Below are positions 34,599 through 46,800 of a stretch of 64,000 nucleotides of DNA, piece after piece. The first letter of the stretch is position 1; the number at the start of each line of letters is the position of its first letter. The notes below the pieces were generated by a model. That model was not told the DNA's origin and ran no database searches. It saw nothing but the letters and a program-made list of their open reading frames with translations. Origin of the DNA: Lotus japonicus (Eukaryota > Streptophyta > Magnoliopsida > Fabales > Fabaceae). Location: the NCBI RefSeq assembly GCF_012489685.1, contig NC_080042.1, positions 53,744,066-53,808,065 of the forward strand, in the 5' to 3' direction. A program made the translations under genes and the position numbers.

Positions 34599-36977
34599 AT
34601 GGAGCCATCTCGCCGACGAAGTGGCAAGGAACCGGAGCGAAGTTATATTTCTTCCCCGCGCACCGCGAGGTTGGATAGACACCGCCGTGCTCTAAGTGGT
34701 ATCTTACGGTTGCAAAATGAATGTCTGCAGGAGCAATTGAGGTACTATCACCTTCGGCAGTGGAATCAAGAAGAAGAGGAAGCTGGGGCCGCTGCTGAGG
34801 TCAAGCCTTTCCCGGCAGCAGTACGAGAGGTGACTGTGCCAGACGGTATGACACACCTCGCGTTGGAGGCGTACGACGGGAAAACCGATCCGAAGGATCA
34901 TTTGCTTCGTTTCAATGCAAGGATGGCGATGAGCGCGGTTTCCGACGCGGTAAAGTATAGAGTGTTTCCATCCACATCCCGATGAGCGGCTATGGATTGG
35001 TTCATGGCTTTTCCTCAAGGATCCTTAGCCAAGTTCCGCGACTTCTCATCGAAATTCCTTGGCCATTTCTCCGCAAGAACGATCGAGGATCTATTTGATA
35101 TGCGGCAGCGGGAGCGTGAAACCTTGGAACAATATAAGAAACGATACAGTGCTGCATCCGCGAGGTTTGAGGAACTGGAGCCACGCATGTGCGTGTGCAC
35201 TTTCAAAAGCGGTTTATCCCGGGGAAAGTTTAGCCGCGAACTAAGTAGGGAGCTGGCAAGGTCAATGACGGAAGTCCGCGCCCGAGTACAAGACTACATC
35301 CTAGAAGAAGAAATTGAAGCACACAAAAAGAAACAAGAGAGGGCAGCAAACGTGGCGCTGGCGAGGATACAGATACAGGATGAGGAAGCAAGTTGCGAGC
35401 AAAAGGTTAAAAAAGCTTATGGATCTGTTAAGAAAAGCAAGGGAGGGCAACTCAGTCGGCGCTCTCGGCGAACAGCTGAGGCGATCCAGCAAACGAAGCC
35501 AAAGGGGCGCTCAGATAAGGAATTGACAAAATTACTCTTGAAAGCAGGAATTGAGGACATGAACAGGGAAGGAGAGTACAGAATGGACCCAGGGTGTGAG
35601 GCGAAGAATCAGCCCAAATAGTGTGAGTACCACAACTTGGAAGGCCATGACACCGCCGAATGTTTTACGCTTAAGGGTCAAATCAGACAGCTAATCAAGG
35701 CAAGACAGCCATAGGCGGCGAAGAGGAAAGAGGCTAATGAAGCCGAGAGTGGCGAGGGCGAAGGAATGGTGGAAACAGCTAACGTGATCATTGCTGGGGG
35801 TTGCGAGGGTGGCGATGGCGTATCAATAGTAGGGCGAAGACAGGCAGGGGTAACAACACCGATGCAAGGTTGTCCAGCTCGGTTTGGGATCGAACATCCA
35901 GACATAGTAGTATCGTCTCTAGATTTTGAGGGAATCAAGACTCATACAGATGACCCCTTGGTGGTAATGATGAGAATCAGAGGTTTCAATGTGCAGAGGG
36001 TGCTGTTGGACCAAGGTAGCTCGGCCGATATAACCTACGGGAACACATTCGAGCAGTTGGGACTAAGGGACGAGGATTTAAGGCCATACACAGGAAATTT
36101 GGTAGGATTTTCGGGGAAGCAAGTTTAGGTACGTGACTATGTGGAATTGGACATAGTGTTTGGAGTGGGCGAGGACGCCGAGCTCTTGAAGATAAGATAT
36201 TTGGTCCTCCAAGTTGTGGCAGTTTATAACGTCATCATAGGGTGAAACACTTTAAATCGCCTCCATGCAGTTATATCCACGGCCCACCTTGCGGTAAAGT
36301 ACCCGCTACCCTGCGGAAGGATAGAGAGGATAGCAATAGACCAAAAAGGGGTGAGAAAATGTTGCGACCATTGCCTTAACTTGTATGGTAGAAGGGGAGC
36401 TGGCAGCGGACACAGGTGTCATGAGATTCGGGTGTCTGAAGGCGAGCAAGGGCATCCAGCGGCACAAAGCCAGAGCATCTCAGGCGAACAAAGAAAGCAG
36501 GACGGCGAGAAGGTGAACGGGGCGAAGAAAGAGAAAGAACGGGGCGAGGAACCCCGAAGGGTGGGGAAGAGTGTATCCTCTACTCAAGTAGACAGTGAGT
36601 GGTACGGCGAGAGCTGGGACATGAACGCTACCAGTAGAAGTATATTGGCGATCGAGCCCAGGCTCACCATTGACTAGGAACGACGCCTAAGTAAGCTGGT
36701 AAGGGACAACGCCGACCTCTTTAGTGGGGAGCAAGGAGGATCCACTTCCAGGGGGCTACCCATATTAGACGAGCTCTCTGGGAAGGCTGGAGAAACGGAT
36801 AAACAGTGGCAGAGTTGCCGGGATAAGAGGAAATGCAAACAGCTAGTGGATGGGAGTAAGATGCCAATGAAGTTAGCCCGGCACACCGAGTGGGAGGATG
36901 AACAACGATGGATTCCTTCTTAGGACAAGAAAGTCAAACAGGGTGACGAGGATGGAATACTGGGTGTAATACTCTAA
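34599..36977 (+). pseudogene. Tat-like gag-protease, plus-strand copy
   Basis: Starts at ATG 34599 (MEPSRRRSGKEPERS). Contains REVTVPDGMTHLALEAYDG; a stop at 34983-34985; the Retrotrans_gag core (QGSLAKFRDFSSKFLGHFSA, DMRQRERETLEQYKKRY); MTEVRARVQDYILEEE; a stop before the CCHC-like motif CEYHNLEGHDTAEC; the protease motif VQRVLLDQGSSADITYG; a stop after GFSGKQV; a stop after YNVIIG; and a stop after EPRLTID. It ends GVIL-like at 36975-36977. Apart from these stops the frame is long and matches the minus-strand copy throughout. At least six nonsense codons and few frameshifts suggest decay mainly by base substitution. Confidence 0.85.
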
Positions 36978-37682
36978 CCAAGGAAGCAGCCAGGAAGCTA
37001 GGACTAAAAATAAAGATGCACTTTTTTTCTTCGACACGGGAGTTTTTTAACGAGGCATCCCTCGATGTAAAAATTTAAACAAATCAAATACAAAAGGATA
37101 TTCTTAGCAATACTCCTAACTATCGAACTGAGACGACAGCCTGGTGGGAAAAATTCCCTGAAGGTGGCGATCCCAACACGACCTTGATGTCTGGGGATCG
37201 CTCCAGAAAGTCCGGCGCTGACCGTAGCCCCTGCAGGCGACGTGTGCGGATGAGCTTCCCGTCGCCACCCATTGGCGGCGTGCGCGAATAAAGCTCCTTA
37301 TCCAAAGAACCTCCCCGAAATTGGGGCGAGTCGAGTCTTCCTGAAACGCGAGAAGCCTTTTTTGACTAGGCCAAAAGTCTCGGGTAAACTCCTAGTTATA
37401 CGTAAGACACTCTTGAAAATTACTCATGCAAAATTGGGAGACTAGCACTGAAAACACGTGCTAAGCGGCGATCAACGAAAGGCGAAGATAAGTAGCGGGC
37501 CGCCCGCCTCGCCCGCTTAACTATCCTTCGCTCATTTAATTATTCATTTATTCCTTCATTTATCTGTTTGTGTCGTGACGATTTACTAACTCGGTTACTT
37601 GTTTGCTCGTATGATTCATAATGATGCACGTCAAAACAATTCGGGAAACAAAACTTTTATTCAAATATTTGACTTTATACAT
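36978..37682. other. Non-coding spacer of the Tat-like element, copy 2
   Basis: Homologous to 31653-30890 in inverted orientation (AACGAGGCATCCCTCGATGT; CCTGAAGGTGGCGATCCC). No coding signal conserved between copies. Confidence 0.6.
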
Positions 37683-38072
37683 TCAAAAAGGAGGATCTCT
37701 CCTCATTTTTCTACATTCTTTGCGTTGCTCTGTCCTCTCATGCTCCAAACGGTATTGCCTGTACTCTAGGTTGCACAGACTTCGGCTCAGCTCCAACTTC
37801 TCAGGACCTTCTTCCGCCGTCTCCAAAGCTGTTTTCACTGCTCATATCTCCTCCAGCAGATCCAACTCCCGCCGGCAGAGCTCTTGAATCTCCTCCACGA
37901 AGTAGAGGAAATTTCTGAGGATAGCGTCCATCTCTGGACTCAAATCCATTCCCAGCAGCTTGTTGGTCAGGTCGTAAACGTTGGGATCCTCCGGATGCCT
38001 AACGTTGATGAAAAGATCTTCATCAAAAGCGTTGTTTCTGAGCTCTTCCAAACAGGAAATGTAGGACGCCAT
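37683..38072 (-). pseudogene. Second antisense ORF, copy 2 (small charged protein)
   Basis: Starts MASYISCLEELRNNAFDED at 38072. It continues through LTNKLLGMDLSPEMD and EEIQELCRRELDLLEEI to a TGA at about 37842-37844, then in the same frame through LEYRQYRLEHERTEQRKE and RRDPPF to TGA at 37683-37685. One nonsense codon separates it from an open frame of about 129 codons. Helical, glutamate/leucine-rich; no family recognised. The sequence upstream of 38072 (to about 38190) resembles a short promoter/leader with ATTTATAAG on the minus strand, which would fit its own transcription. Confidence 0.55.
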
Positions 38073-38677
38073 TTCCTTGAAGTTTTAGAAAGCAGATGAG
38101 ATGTGAAGTTTGTTTTTTTTTTGTTCTTATTTATAAGCCCGGTTTAGTCTCCGGAAGTTAGTGCTGGAGCAGTTTCTCGAGGAGTTTTTTGTAACACCCC
38201 GATTTCGGTGGCGTCACTTTAGTAACCAAAAGTAAACTTAATGCGGAAAAACGTGAAATATTTTTTTTCGATAATAACTAAGACAAGACTGAATTAAATA
38301 AAACCCAAAAGCGAAAAGCAATAGAACTAATATACAATATATAAACAGCCCCCGCTGTAAGTAACAACCTCGTCACGAGTAACCTCCAGTGACGGAAAGA
38401 AAAGTGCGACGCCCGTAGGCAATATATACAAACCAAATGAAAAGGGTGAAGTGCCCGCAACACCATCCCTCAAAACTGAGAATCAGCTGACCCAATGGCC
38501 TGAAAATACGACCTCCTAAGTCCAACCAACTCTTTGTGATTCCCGTAAGGAAACCACACAAAAAGCTATAGGCGGATCTACCCTGTCCCCTAAGTAACAA
38601 ATGAAGCAAGACTGTCAGAGCTAAAACTCTACTCCTACACTAATCCTAACTCGAGGAGCTCATACCAACACTCAAAA

Positions 38678-39361
38678 CTATGTGCTAGCATGATCGTCGT
38701 CTGAATCAGAATCCAGAACGACCAAGTCTACCAGCCCTATCCGTCCTCCCCTCGCAACCACAGTGCGCTCCGATGCTGGACTCACGGGCTTAGGGCCCGA
38801 ACCCTGATCATCAATGATCGCAACAGAGGGTGCACTAGACCCTGCCGAAGGCACTCCCACTGGAATCTCCTCTGAGGGATCCTCCTCCTCTGAAGATGAC
38901 GGTGGCGGCGGTGCTCCTCCGAATCCTGGTCCGCAGTGAACGCCCGGTGGCAAGTTGAAGCTGATAGAGCATCGCCTCAACACTCCTGACCTCAAGAGTC
39001 CTCCACTGTCCACGTGGTCCTCCATGATGCGCCCCGAATACGTCGCTCGGTGGCTCGCGGGGTCAACCACCCACGACCCGGGGTCGTCCTGATCTATCAT
39101 CTCGTACCTAATCCCCCCCGAAGGGTGGACCATGGTGAACCATTCCGCAATATTCATATGACAAAAGGCGTTGTCCGCCAAAGCACACACAGAAGACGCG
39201 AGGGTCAACTCTAAAGAACTATGTAGATAATAAACCCAATAGGTACAAATAATAGATAGCCACTTAGGCTTATAGCTAAAGATGTCATTCCTAGGGTTGC
39301 ATGTTCCACAATAACATAAACACAAAAATAGCAGATAGCATGTTCCAAATAGGTTTAACAA
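38678..39361 (-). CDS. ORF embedded in the chromovirus LTR
   Basis: 227 codons open, begins MLNLFGTCYLLFLCLC, includes DDPGSWVVDPASHRATYSG and a serine/glutamate-rich segment SSSEEEDPSEE, ends DSDSDDDHAST. The equivalent region of the other LTR (50218-49535) is the same except for one nonsense change just before MIDQDDPG. The plus-strand solo LTR has lost most of it. No domain is recognised. It may be a chance open frame in a GC-richer part of the LTR. A functional protein is unproven. Confidence 0.3.
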   Translation of the reverse strand: MLNLFGTCYLLFLCLCYCGTCNPRNDIFSYKPKWLSIICTYWVYYLHSSLELTLASSVCALADNAFCHMNIAEWFTMVHPSGGIRYEMIDQDDPGSWVVDPASHRATYSGRIMEDHVDSGGLLRSGVLRRCSISFNLPPGVHCGPGFGGAPPPPSSSEEEDPSEEIPVGVPSAGSSAPSVAIIDDQGSGPKPVSPASERTVVARGGRIGLVDLVVLDSDSDDDHAST

Positions 39362-39831
39362 TTACCAATTACACTCAACAACTAAATTAGTATGCATGTT
39401 GCATGATATGTATGCAGGTTAACCCAGTCAACCACATGCATTCCGGAAAGGGATGGACATCAAACGGATCAGCCCTAACACCAGCCACGGTGGAGCCATT
39501 TCGGCCCGCGTGCCTCTTACTCCAACAGGGGTAGTCAGATCAGCAGTAAACCCGTAGGTCTGCCATTTCGGTCTGCTACAAGAGACATCTACAAACGCTC
39601 TTTCACGGCATTCCGGGTCTTATGACCATTTTGGAAACCGACGAGGTCCAGAGTACGTCCTGTGTTAATACCTCATTAATGTTGCATGTATGCAAAATGA
39701 TTAGTCAAACAACGTCTCCATCCTCACTCGACACGTCGCCACGTGTTCTAGGGAAGTTAAAGTCTCTAAAAGCTTACCCTAAGGTAAAGTCGATTCTGCG
39801 ACCAAAAGACACACTTCATAACGACACATAG

Positions 39832-39945
39832 CTGCTTCAACAGCACAATAACAAACGCTGCTCCAACAGCACAACAATAAACGCTGCTCTAACAGCACAA
39901 CAACAAACGCTGCTCCAACAGCACAACAACAAACTCAACACTTGG
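39832..39945. repeat. 26-bp minisatellite in chromovirus LTR, about four units
   Basis: Units close to GCTGCTCCAACAGCACAACA plus ACAAAC. Sits immediately before TCAACACTTGGATCCGACG. The sister LTR has about five units. Confidence 0.85.
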
Positions 39946-42165
39946 ATCCGACGACACTCCTCGTTTTTCCAAAACTATGATTTGACTTCCAATGCCTTCC
40001 TTCGAGGTTGTTATCATTACTTAAAGATTTTGAGGTTATTTAAGGTCTTATGAATTTTCTTTATAAAATAGATTCCATTTTGTCTTATCGCAAGTCTTAT
40101 ACATTTTCAGGATCTCCCAATCCCAAGTCGCTTCCAGAGGATGTCTCGATCCACTAAACAAAATTAAGGCCCGAACCTCGTTCGTCCTATCAAACTTTCT
40201 CAAAACTCTCAAAATAAAATCGGCATGACCTGCCCGTTATTCTCACCATTCAGAATCTCAGATTCCAGTACAGAGCATATTTAAATCATCACAATCAACA
40301 ACATGTCATATATCAATAAATCGCATCATAAACACTTAGCACTTAGCATATAAAGCATGCACCACACATCCTAGATTACCCACATAGCACATAGCATGTA
40401 AAACAATCTCAAAAACATTCAGTAGATGAATCATCTACATTGTCAGCCGAAGCCTCAGAAAACATTTTCCAATCACACACAATTCCAGTGCATAAACAGT
40501 AAACAATGTCGAAACATCGACCCTAAGCATTAACTAGAGATTCAGTGAGAAGCCCTCACCTGAAAGTTCTCCAGAATGATCAACTAGTGCTTCCTCGCTC
40601 TCAAAGTGTTGGTCCTCGGGGAAATCCTCAAAAGCACCTTTACAATAAAATCACAGAATACTTTCAGAATCTATCGGAAACTAAGCTATCGATACTTACT
40701 AAGGTTACTCGAAGTAATCTATACCCTAAGGTACGATAAACTAGCGCGAAAGACAAGTTTTCGGAAAAGGAAATTTTCCTCCTCCCCCCTAATAGGGCTC
40801 GGCCACTTTGTGCAATTATGGGGCTCGATTTTTCTTCGATCAAACTTGGTTCCTATGCTTTCATAAGCCGTAACTAAGGGTATTCTGAACTCGGAAAAAT
40901 TATCGGATCAAAAACTGTCGCAGGGGTATTTTGGTCATGATTTTTAACTTAGGATTTTTCAAAACTGAAATCCCAAAAATAAAATTTTGCAGGGACATCA
41001 CCAACGACGTTTATGACAACTAATCCTACTAGCACTAAGCTAAGGCGATAGTTTTCAGCCTAAAGGTTGAAGCTTTACACCAAAAACTCCAAAAATGGGT
41101 ATTTTAGGCTCAAATTGATTCCGGCGGAATTCCGGCGACATAACGGAAAATCTAACCCGGCAGAAGTGATCTTGGGCGCATAAGGAAGAGGTTTAGAATT
41201 AGAAATGAAAGATTCAGGATAGTTTTGCAAAAACCCATAAACTATCCGCTCAGAAAACTCTACAGAAAAGCTATGGAAAAAGCGATCAGAGGTAAGGATT
41301 AGCGACTATACCTCGAAGCCTTGAAGTAGCAACTGATTGATCGACGATCAAGCAAACGATGAAGAAAAACTCTTCTTCCTTCTTCCTTGTTCTTGGCCGC
41401 GGTTTTGGGAGAGAAAATGGAGGAGAATTTGTGTTTTTCTTCCTTTCTTTGCTATATATAAAGGTTGGAAATTCGCGGGAAAATGAAAGTTTCGCGAATC
41501 TGATTTTTCCGACTTCATTCCCCATGAATTAATTGATATGTTTTGGCAAAAGAGTTCCAAAACTATAAAGAGGTCTCCTTGTATTTTTGGCAACTAAAGC
41601 ATAGTCGGTATAAAACTATTTTACCCGATAAGTTGCTTTTTGCATCGAATGTCGGAATGGAAAACTTCCATCGGAAGAAAGATTGAAATCATCAAGAGAA
41701 ATGGGTGTACGCGTGTGGAATATTCATTTGAAGCTCTGAATAGAAAAAGTCTTCATTGTCGAGAAATTCTAGGGTTTTGAAATACCAGGGATTCGGTTTC
41801 GGCAAACTTCCGATGATTGGAATCGGACGTTCGTAGATCCTAGAGTTTCGCCTCGAAACGATTGTGATATATGGAAAAAGAGAAGTTCTAACATTTCTCT
41901 GAAGATTTTTGGAATTAACTGCCATCGTGCCTAAAAGTGAAAATTAGCTATATACTAGGGTTTCTGACCTAGGTTTAAGCGTAAAACGATCGTGCTATAA
42001 CTTTTATCGACTTCAATACGAACCTCAGACTTTTCCTGAACTTTCTCCTTCATACATTTATTTCATTTACTAAACTCTTGTTCAGGTTTCCCTTCGCCAT
42101 GCATCAAACCTACTGGTGAATAAGAATTTATTCACTTGGTATAAACTGAAAAACTTGGGCCTTAC

Positions 42166-43720
42166 ATTACTACCCTCCAAAAAGAAAGTTTCGTCCTCGA
42201 AACTTAAGGGTTAGTAAAAAAATTCTGAATATTGTCCCTTGGTCTTTTCCTCTAACTCCCATATAGCACCGTCTGTGTCTTTGTTCCAAATAACTTGCAC
42301 TAAAGCACTCTGCTTTCCCTTCGATTGTTTCACTCTTCTAGTCCCAATGCTGACCGACGGCGTCTCAAAAGACATATCGTCCTCTAACTCTCTGTTGTCC
42401 GGTTCGACCACTTGAATCGGTTCTCCGTTGGGAATAATATTTGTTGGCATTCGTGCAATCGCACAACCTTAACCACTTGCTCCTCTGCCCTTGTTCGTCC
42501 AAAATACTGATTAGGAACTCGGTACATCTGTATGTTCCGGATTGAATGCTCAACTTGAGTCTTACTACCTTGTGCGTGACAAGACTCATTCTCCTTAATC
42601 ATAAATTCATCAACCCCTCATAAGTTAATCATCCTCTTGATATCCAACAATCCATTATTGTCGTCTTTGTCCTCAAAACCTTCCTCACTCAAACCAGTTT
42701 ACACTTACTGAAATCCCTAACGCTTCACATCAATCGAGATTTATCCTCTAGAAGATCAAATCATAACTATACCTCAAGGGACTTAACTAGTCATTTCGTC
42801 ATCCGATCCTCCAACCTTCTGAGGTTTAACTACTATCGTAACTGCTATCACCACTACATCCCTTACTCACACACGATTTCCAACTCCCCAAGTCAATCTT
42901 AATCATAGGATTCTTATTCAACTGAGCAAAATTCACTTGCTAACTCTATCAAGCATCACCGAAATCCATAACAAAGTTCCTTTCACTATTAGACTCTGAG
43001 TAGCTTGTCCAACTATGATAACTTCAAGTATTCATCTTAATACTAACACTTTCCTTCTTGTAACTTGATTACCATCTTGTCGATAAACTTCTTAATCTCC
43101 CAATCAAATTATGACAAACTTCAAGTCCTATACACTTATGACAAGAATTAATAGACTTAAAACCTAAACCTTTTCCAAGTTTGGATCTCTGATGCTCTGT
43201 AGCTCTCCAACATTTCCTAAAAGAATATTCATCTCTTACAACGACAACTCCTTCCCAAAGAAAATGAATTACTTAACACGAACTTTCCTCCCAAATCCGA
43301 CTAATCCTCGATCAATTCAAATTCATCTTACACATCCTTCTATCAAAGTCCATATCCAGCTGTGATTCCGAAAATCACCCCCTCAATATTAAGTTGATCA
43401 GGCCTAATACATCGAAGGTGAAAATCTAGAAAAAGCCCACTGGAACAGTCAATGAGTTCCTATCATCCAGTGGTCGCAAATACCCTGACGTTAAATCTTC
43501 AATGATGTCGCTACGGAACTACACACCCTCGACATCATACGTATACTATCCATAATGAATCTCTATGAAATTCATTCTTCAGCTTCTAGCTTCCTTTTAA
43601 ACGCATCCGTAGAAGACTACTTTCTAGGCTTAGCGTGTCATTCTAAACCTCGTATAACTTCTATAGCTAAAATACGAGTAACAGTAAAGTAAAGTCATAA
43701 TAGGCGTAGTAACTATAAGG
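42166..43720 (-). other. Pol-less internal region and 3' end of the chromovirus derivative
   Basis: 42166-42210 carries, on the minus strand, TTTCGAGGACGAAACTTTC and a purine-rich GGAGGGTAGTAA just before the LTR. This is the usual 3' internal end of chromoviruses. 42451-43720 holds no long frame and no RT, RNase H or integrase motif; short frames at 42365-42602 overlap the chromodomain end. This stretch replaces several kilobases of pol. Confidence 0.65.
42211..42450 (-). pseudogene. Integrase C-terminal chromodomain remnant
   Basis: 79 codons, includes RRVKQSKGKQSALVQVIWNK, then ATG-frame sequence GAIWELEEKTKGQYSEFF. The pattern (V.V.W......A.WE.E......YP..F) is that of the chromodomain at the end of chromovirus integrases. 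The integrase core is absent. An identical-looking copy lies at 53093-53332. Confidence 0.75.
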
Positions 43721-43882
43721 TCAAAGCGTAAACCATATACGTAAGATAGGTGTGTTTGCACACTCTACAAGAAAAAAGGAACATATTATACTAGAAAGAG
43801 AAAGAATGGTTAGAACGTTACCATCGTTCTTGCGCTCTCCTCTGACAAACCCCTCAGCTCTCTCACCGTCCATGGTGTAAAC

Positions 43883-46800
43883 TGTAAGGCCCAAGTTTTT
43901 CAGTTTATACCAAGTGAATAAATTCTTATTCACCAGTAGGTTTGATGCATGGCGAAGGGAAACCTGAACAAGAGTTTAGTAAATGAAATAAATGTATGAA
44001 GGAGAAAGTTCAGGAAAAGTCTAAGGATTGTATCGAAGTCGATTTAAGTTATAGCACGATCGTTATACGCTTAAACTTAGGTCAGAAACCCTAATATATA
44101 GCTAATTTTCATTTATAGGCACGACGGAAGTTAATTCCAAAAATCTTCAGAGAAATGTTAGAACTTCTCTTTTTCCATATATCACAATCGTTTCGAGGCG
44201 AAACTCTAGGATCTACGAACGTCCGATTCCAATCATCGGAAGTTTGCCGAAACCGAATCCCTGGTATTTCAAAACCCTAGAATTTCTCGACAATGAAGAC
44301 TTTATCTATTCATAGCTTCAAATGAATATTCTACACGCGTACACCCATTTCTCTTGATGATTTCAATCTTTCTTCCGAAGGAAGTTTTCTATTCCGACAT
44401 TCGATGCAAAAAGCAACTTATCGGGTAAAATAGTTTTATACCGATTATGCATTAGTCGCCAAAAATACAAGGAGACCTCATTTTAGTTTTGGAATTCTTT
44501 CGCCAAAACCTATCTTAGAATTCACGGAGAATGACGCCGGAAAAATCAGATTCGCGAAACTTTCATTTTATCGCGTTTTGCCAACCGCTATATATAGCCA
44601 AGAAATGAGAAAAAAACACAAAAACTACCCATTTCTTCCCAAGGAGGCCGCGAGTTTGCTAAGGAGAGGAGGAGAAGAGATTTTGTTCAATCCTTGCTTG
44701 ATCGTCGATCAATCAGTTGCTACTTCAAGGTGTCGAGGTATAGTCGCTAATCCTTACCTCTGATCGCTTTTTGCATAGCTTTTCTGTAGAGTTTTCTGAG
44801 CTGATAGTTTATGGGTTTTTGCAAAACTATCCTGAATCTTTCATTTCTGATTCTAAACCTCTTCTATATGTGCCCAAGATCACTTCTGCCGGGTTAGATT
44901 TTCCGTTGTGTCGCCGGAATTCCGCCGGAATCAATTTGAACCTAAAATACCCATTTTTGGAGTTTTTGGTGTAAAGCTTCAACCTTTAGGCTGAAAACTA
45001 TCGCCTTAACTTAGTGCTAGTAGGATTAGTTGTCATAAACGTCGTTGGTGACGTCCCTGCAAAATTTTATTTTTGGGATTTCAGTTTTGAAAATCCTAAG
45101 TTAAAAATCATGACCAAAATACCCCTGCGACAGTTTTTGATCCGATAATTTTTCCGAGTTCAGAATACCCTTAGTTACGGCTTATGAAAGCATAGGAACC
45201 AAGTTTGATCGAAGAAAAATCGAGCCCCACAATTACCAAAAGTGGCCGAGCCCTATAGGGGAGGAGGAGGAAAATTTCCTTTTCCGAAAACTTGTCTTTC
45301 GCGCTAGATTATCGTACCTTAGATTATAGATTACTTCGAGTAACCTTAGTAAGTATCGATAACTTAGTTTTCGATAGATTCTGATAGTATTTCTGTGGTT
45401 TTGCTCTAAAGGTGATTTTGAGGAATTCCCAGAGGAGCAAGCCTTTGATTGTGAACAAGTGTTAGGAGATCGTCCTGGAGAATCTACAGGTGAGGGCTTC
45501 TCACTGAATCTCTAGTTAATGCTTAGGGTCGATGTTTCGACATTGTTTACTGTTTATGCACTGGAATTGTGTGTGATTGGAAAATGTTTTCTGAGGCTTC
45601 GGCTGACAATGTAGATGATTCATCTACTGAATGTTTTTGAGATTGTCTTACATGCTATGTGCTATGTGGGTAATCTAGGATGTGTGGTGCATGCTTTATA
45701 TGCTAAGTGCTAAGTGTTTATGATGCGATTTATTGATATATGACATGTTGTTGATTGTGATGATTTAAATATGCTCTGTACTGGAATCTGAGATTCTGAA
45801 TGGTGAGAATAGCGGGCAGGTCATGCCGATTTTATTTTGAGAGTTTTGAGAAAGTTTGATAGGACGAACGAGGTTCGGGCCTTAATTTTGTTTAGTGGAT
45901 CGAGACATCCTCTGGAAGCGACTTGGGATTGGGAGATCCTGCAAATGTATAAGACTTGCGATAAGACGAAATGGAATCTATTTTATAAAGAAAATTCATA
46001 AGACCTTAAATAACCTCAAAATCTTTAAGTAATGATAACAACCTCGAAGGAAGGCATTGGAAGTCAAATCATAGTTTTGGAAAAACGAGGAGTGTCGTCG
46101 GATCCAAGTGTTGAGGAGTTTGGTAAGTTCTGAGTATGTTGGTAATCCTTCGCTCGTTGAGCAGTTTGTTAGCCATCCAAGGGATGAGCCGAGAAGCTTC
46201 ACTGAGGCGTGAGACCTTGTGAATGCGTGATACTCCACTGAGGCGTGAGACCTTTTGGAAAGCATGGACCTTCACTGAGGCGTGAGACCTCGTGAACAGC
46301 ATGAAGCTTCACTGAGGCGTGAGACCTTGTGAATGCGGGATACTCCACTGAGGCGTGAGACCTTGTGGAAAGCATGGAACTCCACTGAGGCGTGAGACCT
46401 TGTGAGAGCATGAAACTTCACTGAAGCGTGAGACTTCGTGAGAGCATTGATGACCCGAAGAGTCATCGTGAGTGGTTGCACTCATTTTATGATTATTGTA
46501 TTTTGTCGCAGAATCGACTTTACCTTAGGGTAAGCTTTTAGAAACTTTAATTTACCTAGAACACGTGGCGACGTGTCGAGTGAGATCGGAGACGTTGGTT
46601 GACTAATCATCCTGCATTCATGCAACATTAATGGGGTATTAACACAGGACGTACTCTGGACCTCGTCGGATTCCAAAATGGTCATAAGACCCGGATTTCC
46701 GTGAAAGAGCGTTTGTAAACGTCTCTTGTAGCAGACCGAAATGGCAGACCTACGGGTTACGGCTGATCTGACTACCTTTGTGTGGTGTAAGAGGCACGCG

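Larger units (their letters stand above)
38190..42165 (-). repeat. Chromovirus 3' LTR (3976 bp)
   Basis: On the minus strand TGTAAGGCCCAAGTTTTTC...CGGGGTGTTACA. It is nearly identical to 49046-53048, including an embedded ORF and a 26-bp minisatellite, implying a recent insertion. The left flank is the Tat-like sequence CGAGGAGTTTTT. Confidence 0.9.

Noticed and set aside
36978..38190. Hidden reverse transcriptase or integrase in the Tat-like elements
   Set aside because: I looked for YxDD-like and integrase zinc-finger/DDE patterns in both copies; the spacer is under 1 kb and matches non-coding DNA in the other copy.
45996..46481. Frames repeating SHASVK/TRSHASVE residues
   Set aside because: Produced by the 36-bp minisatellite read on the minus strand; not a repeat protein.
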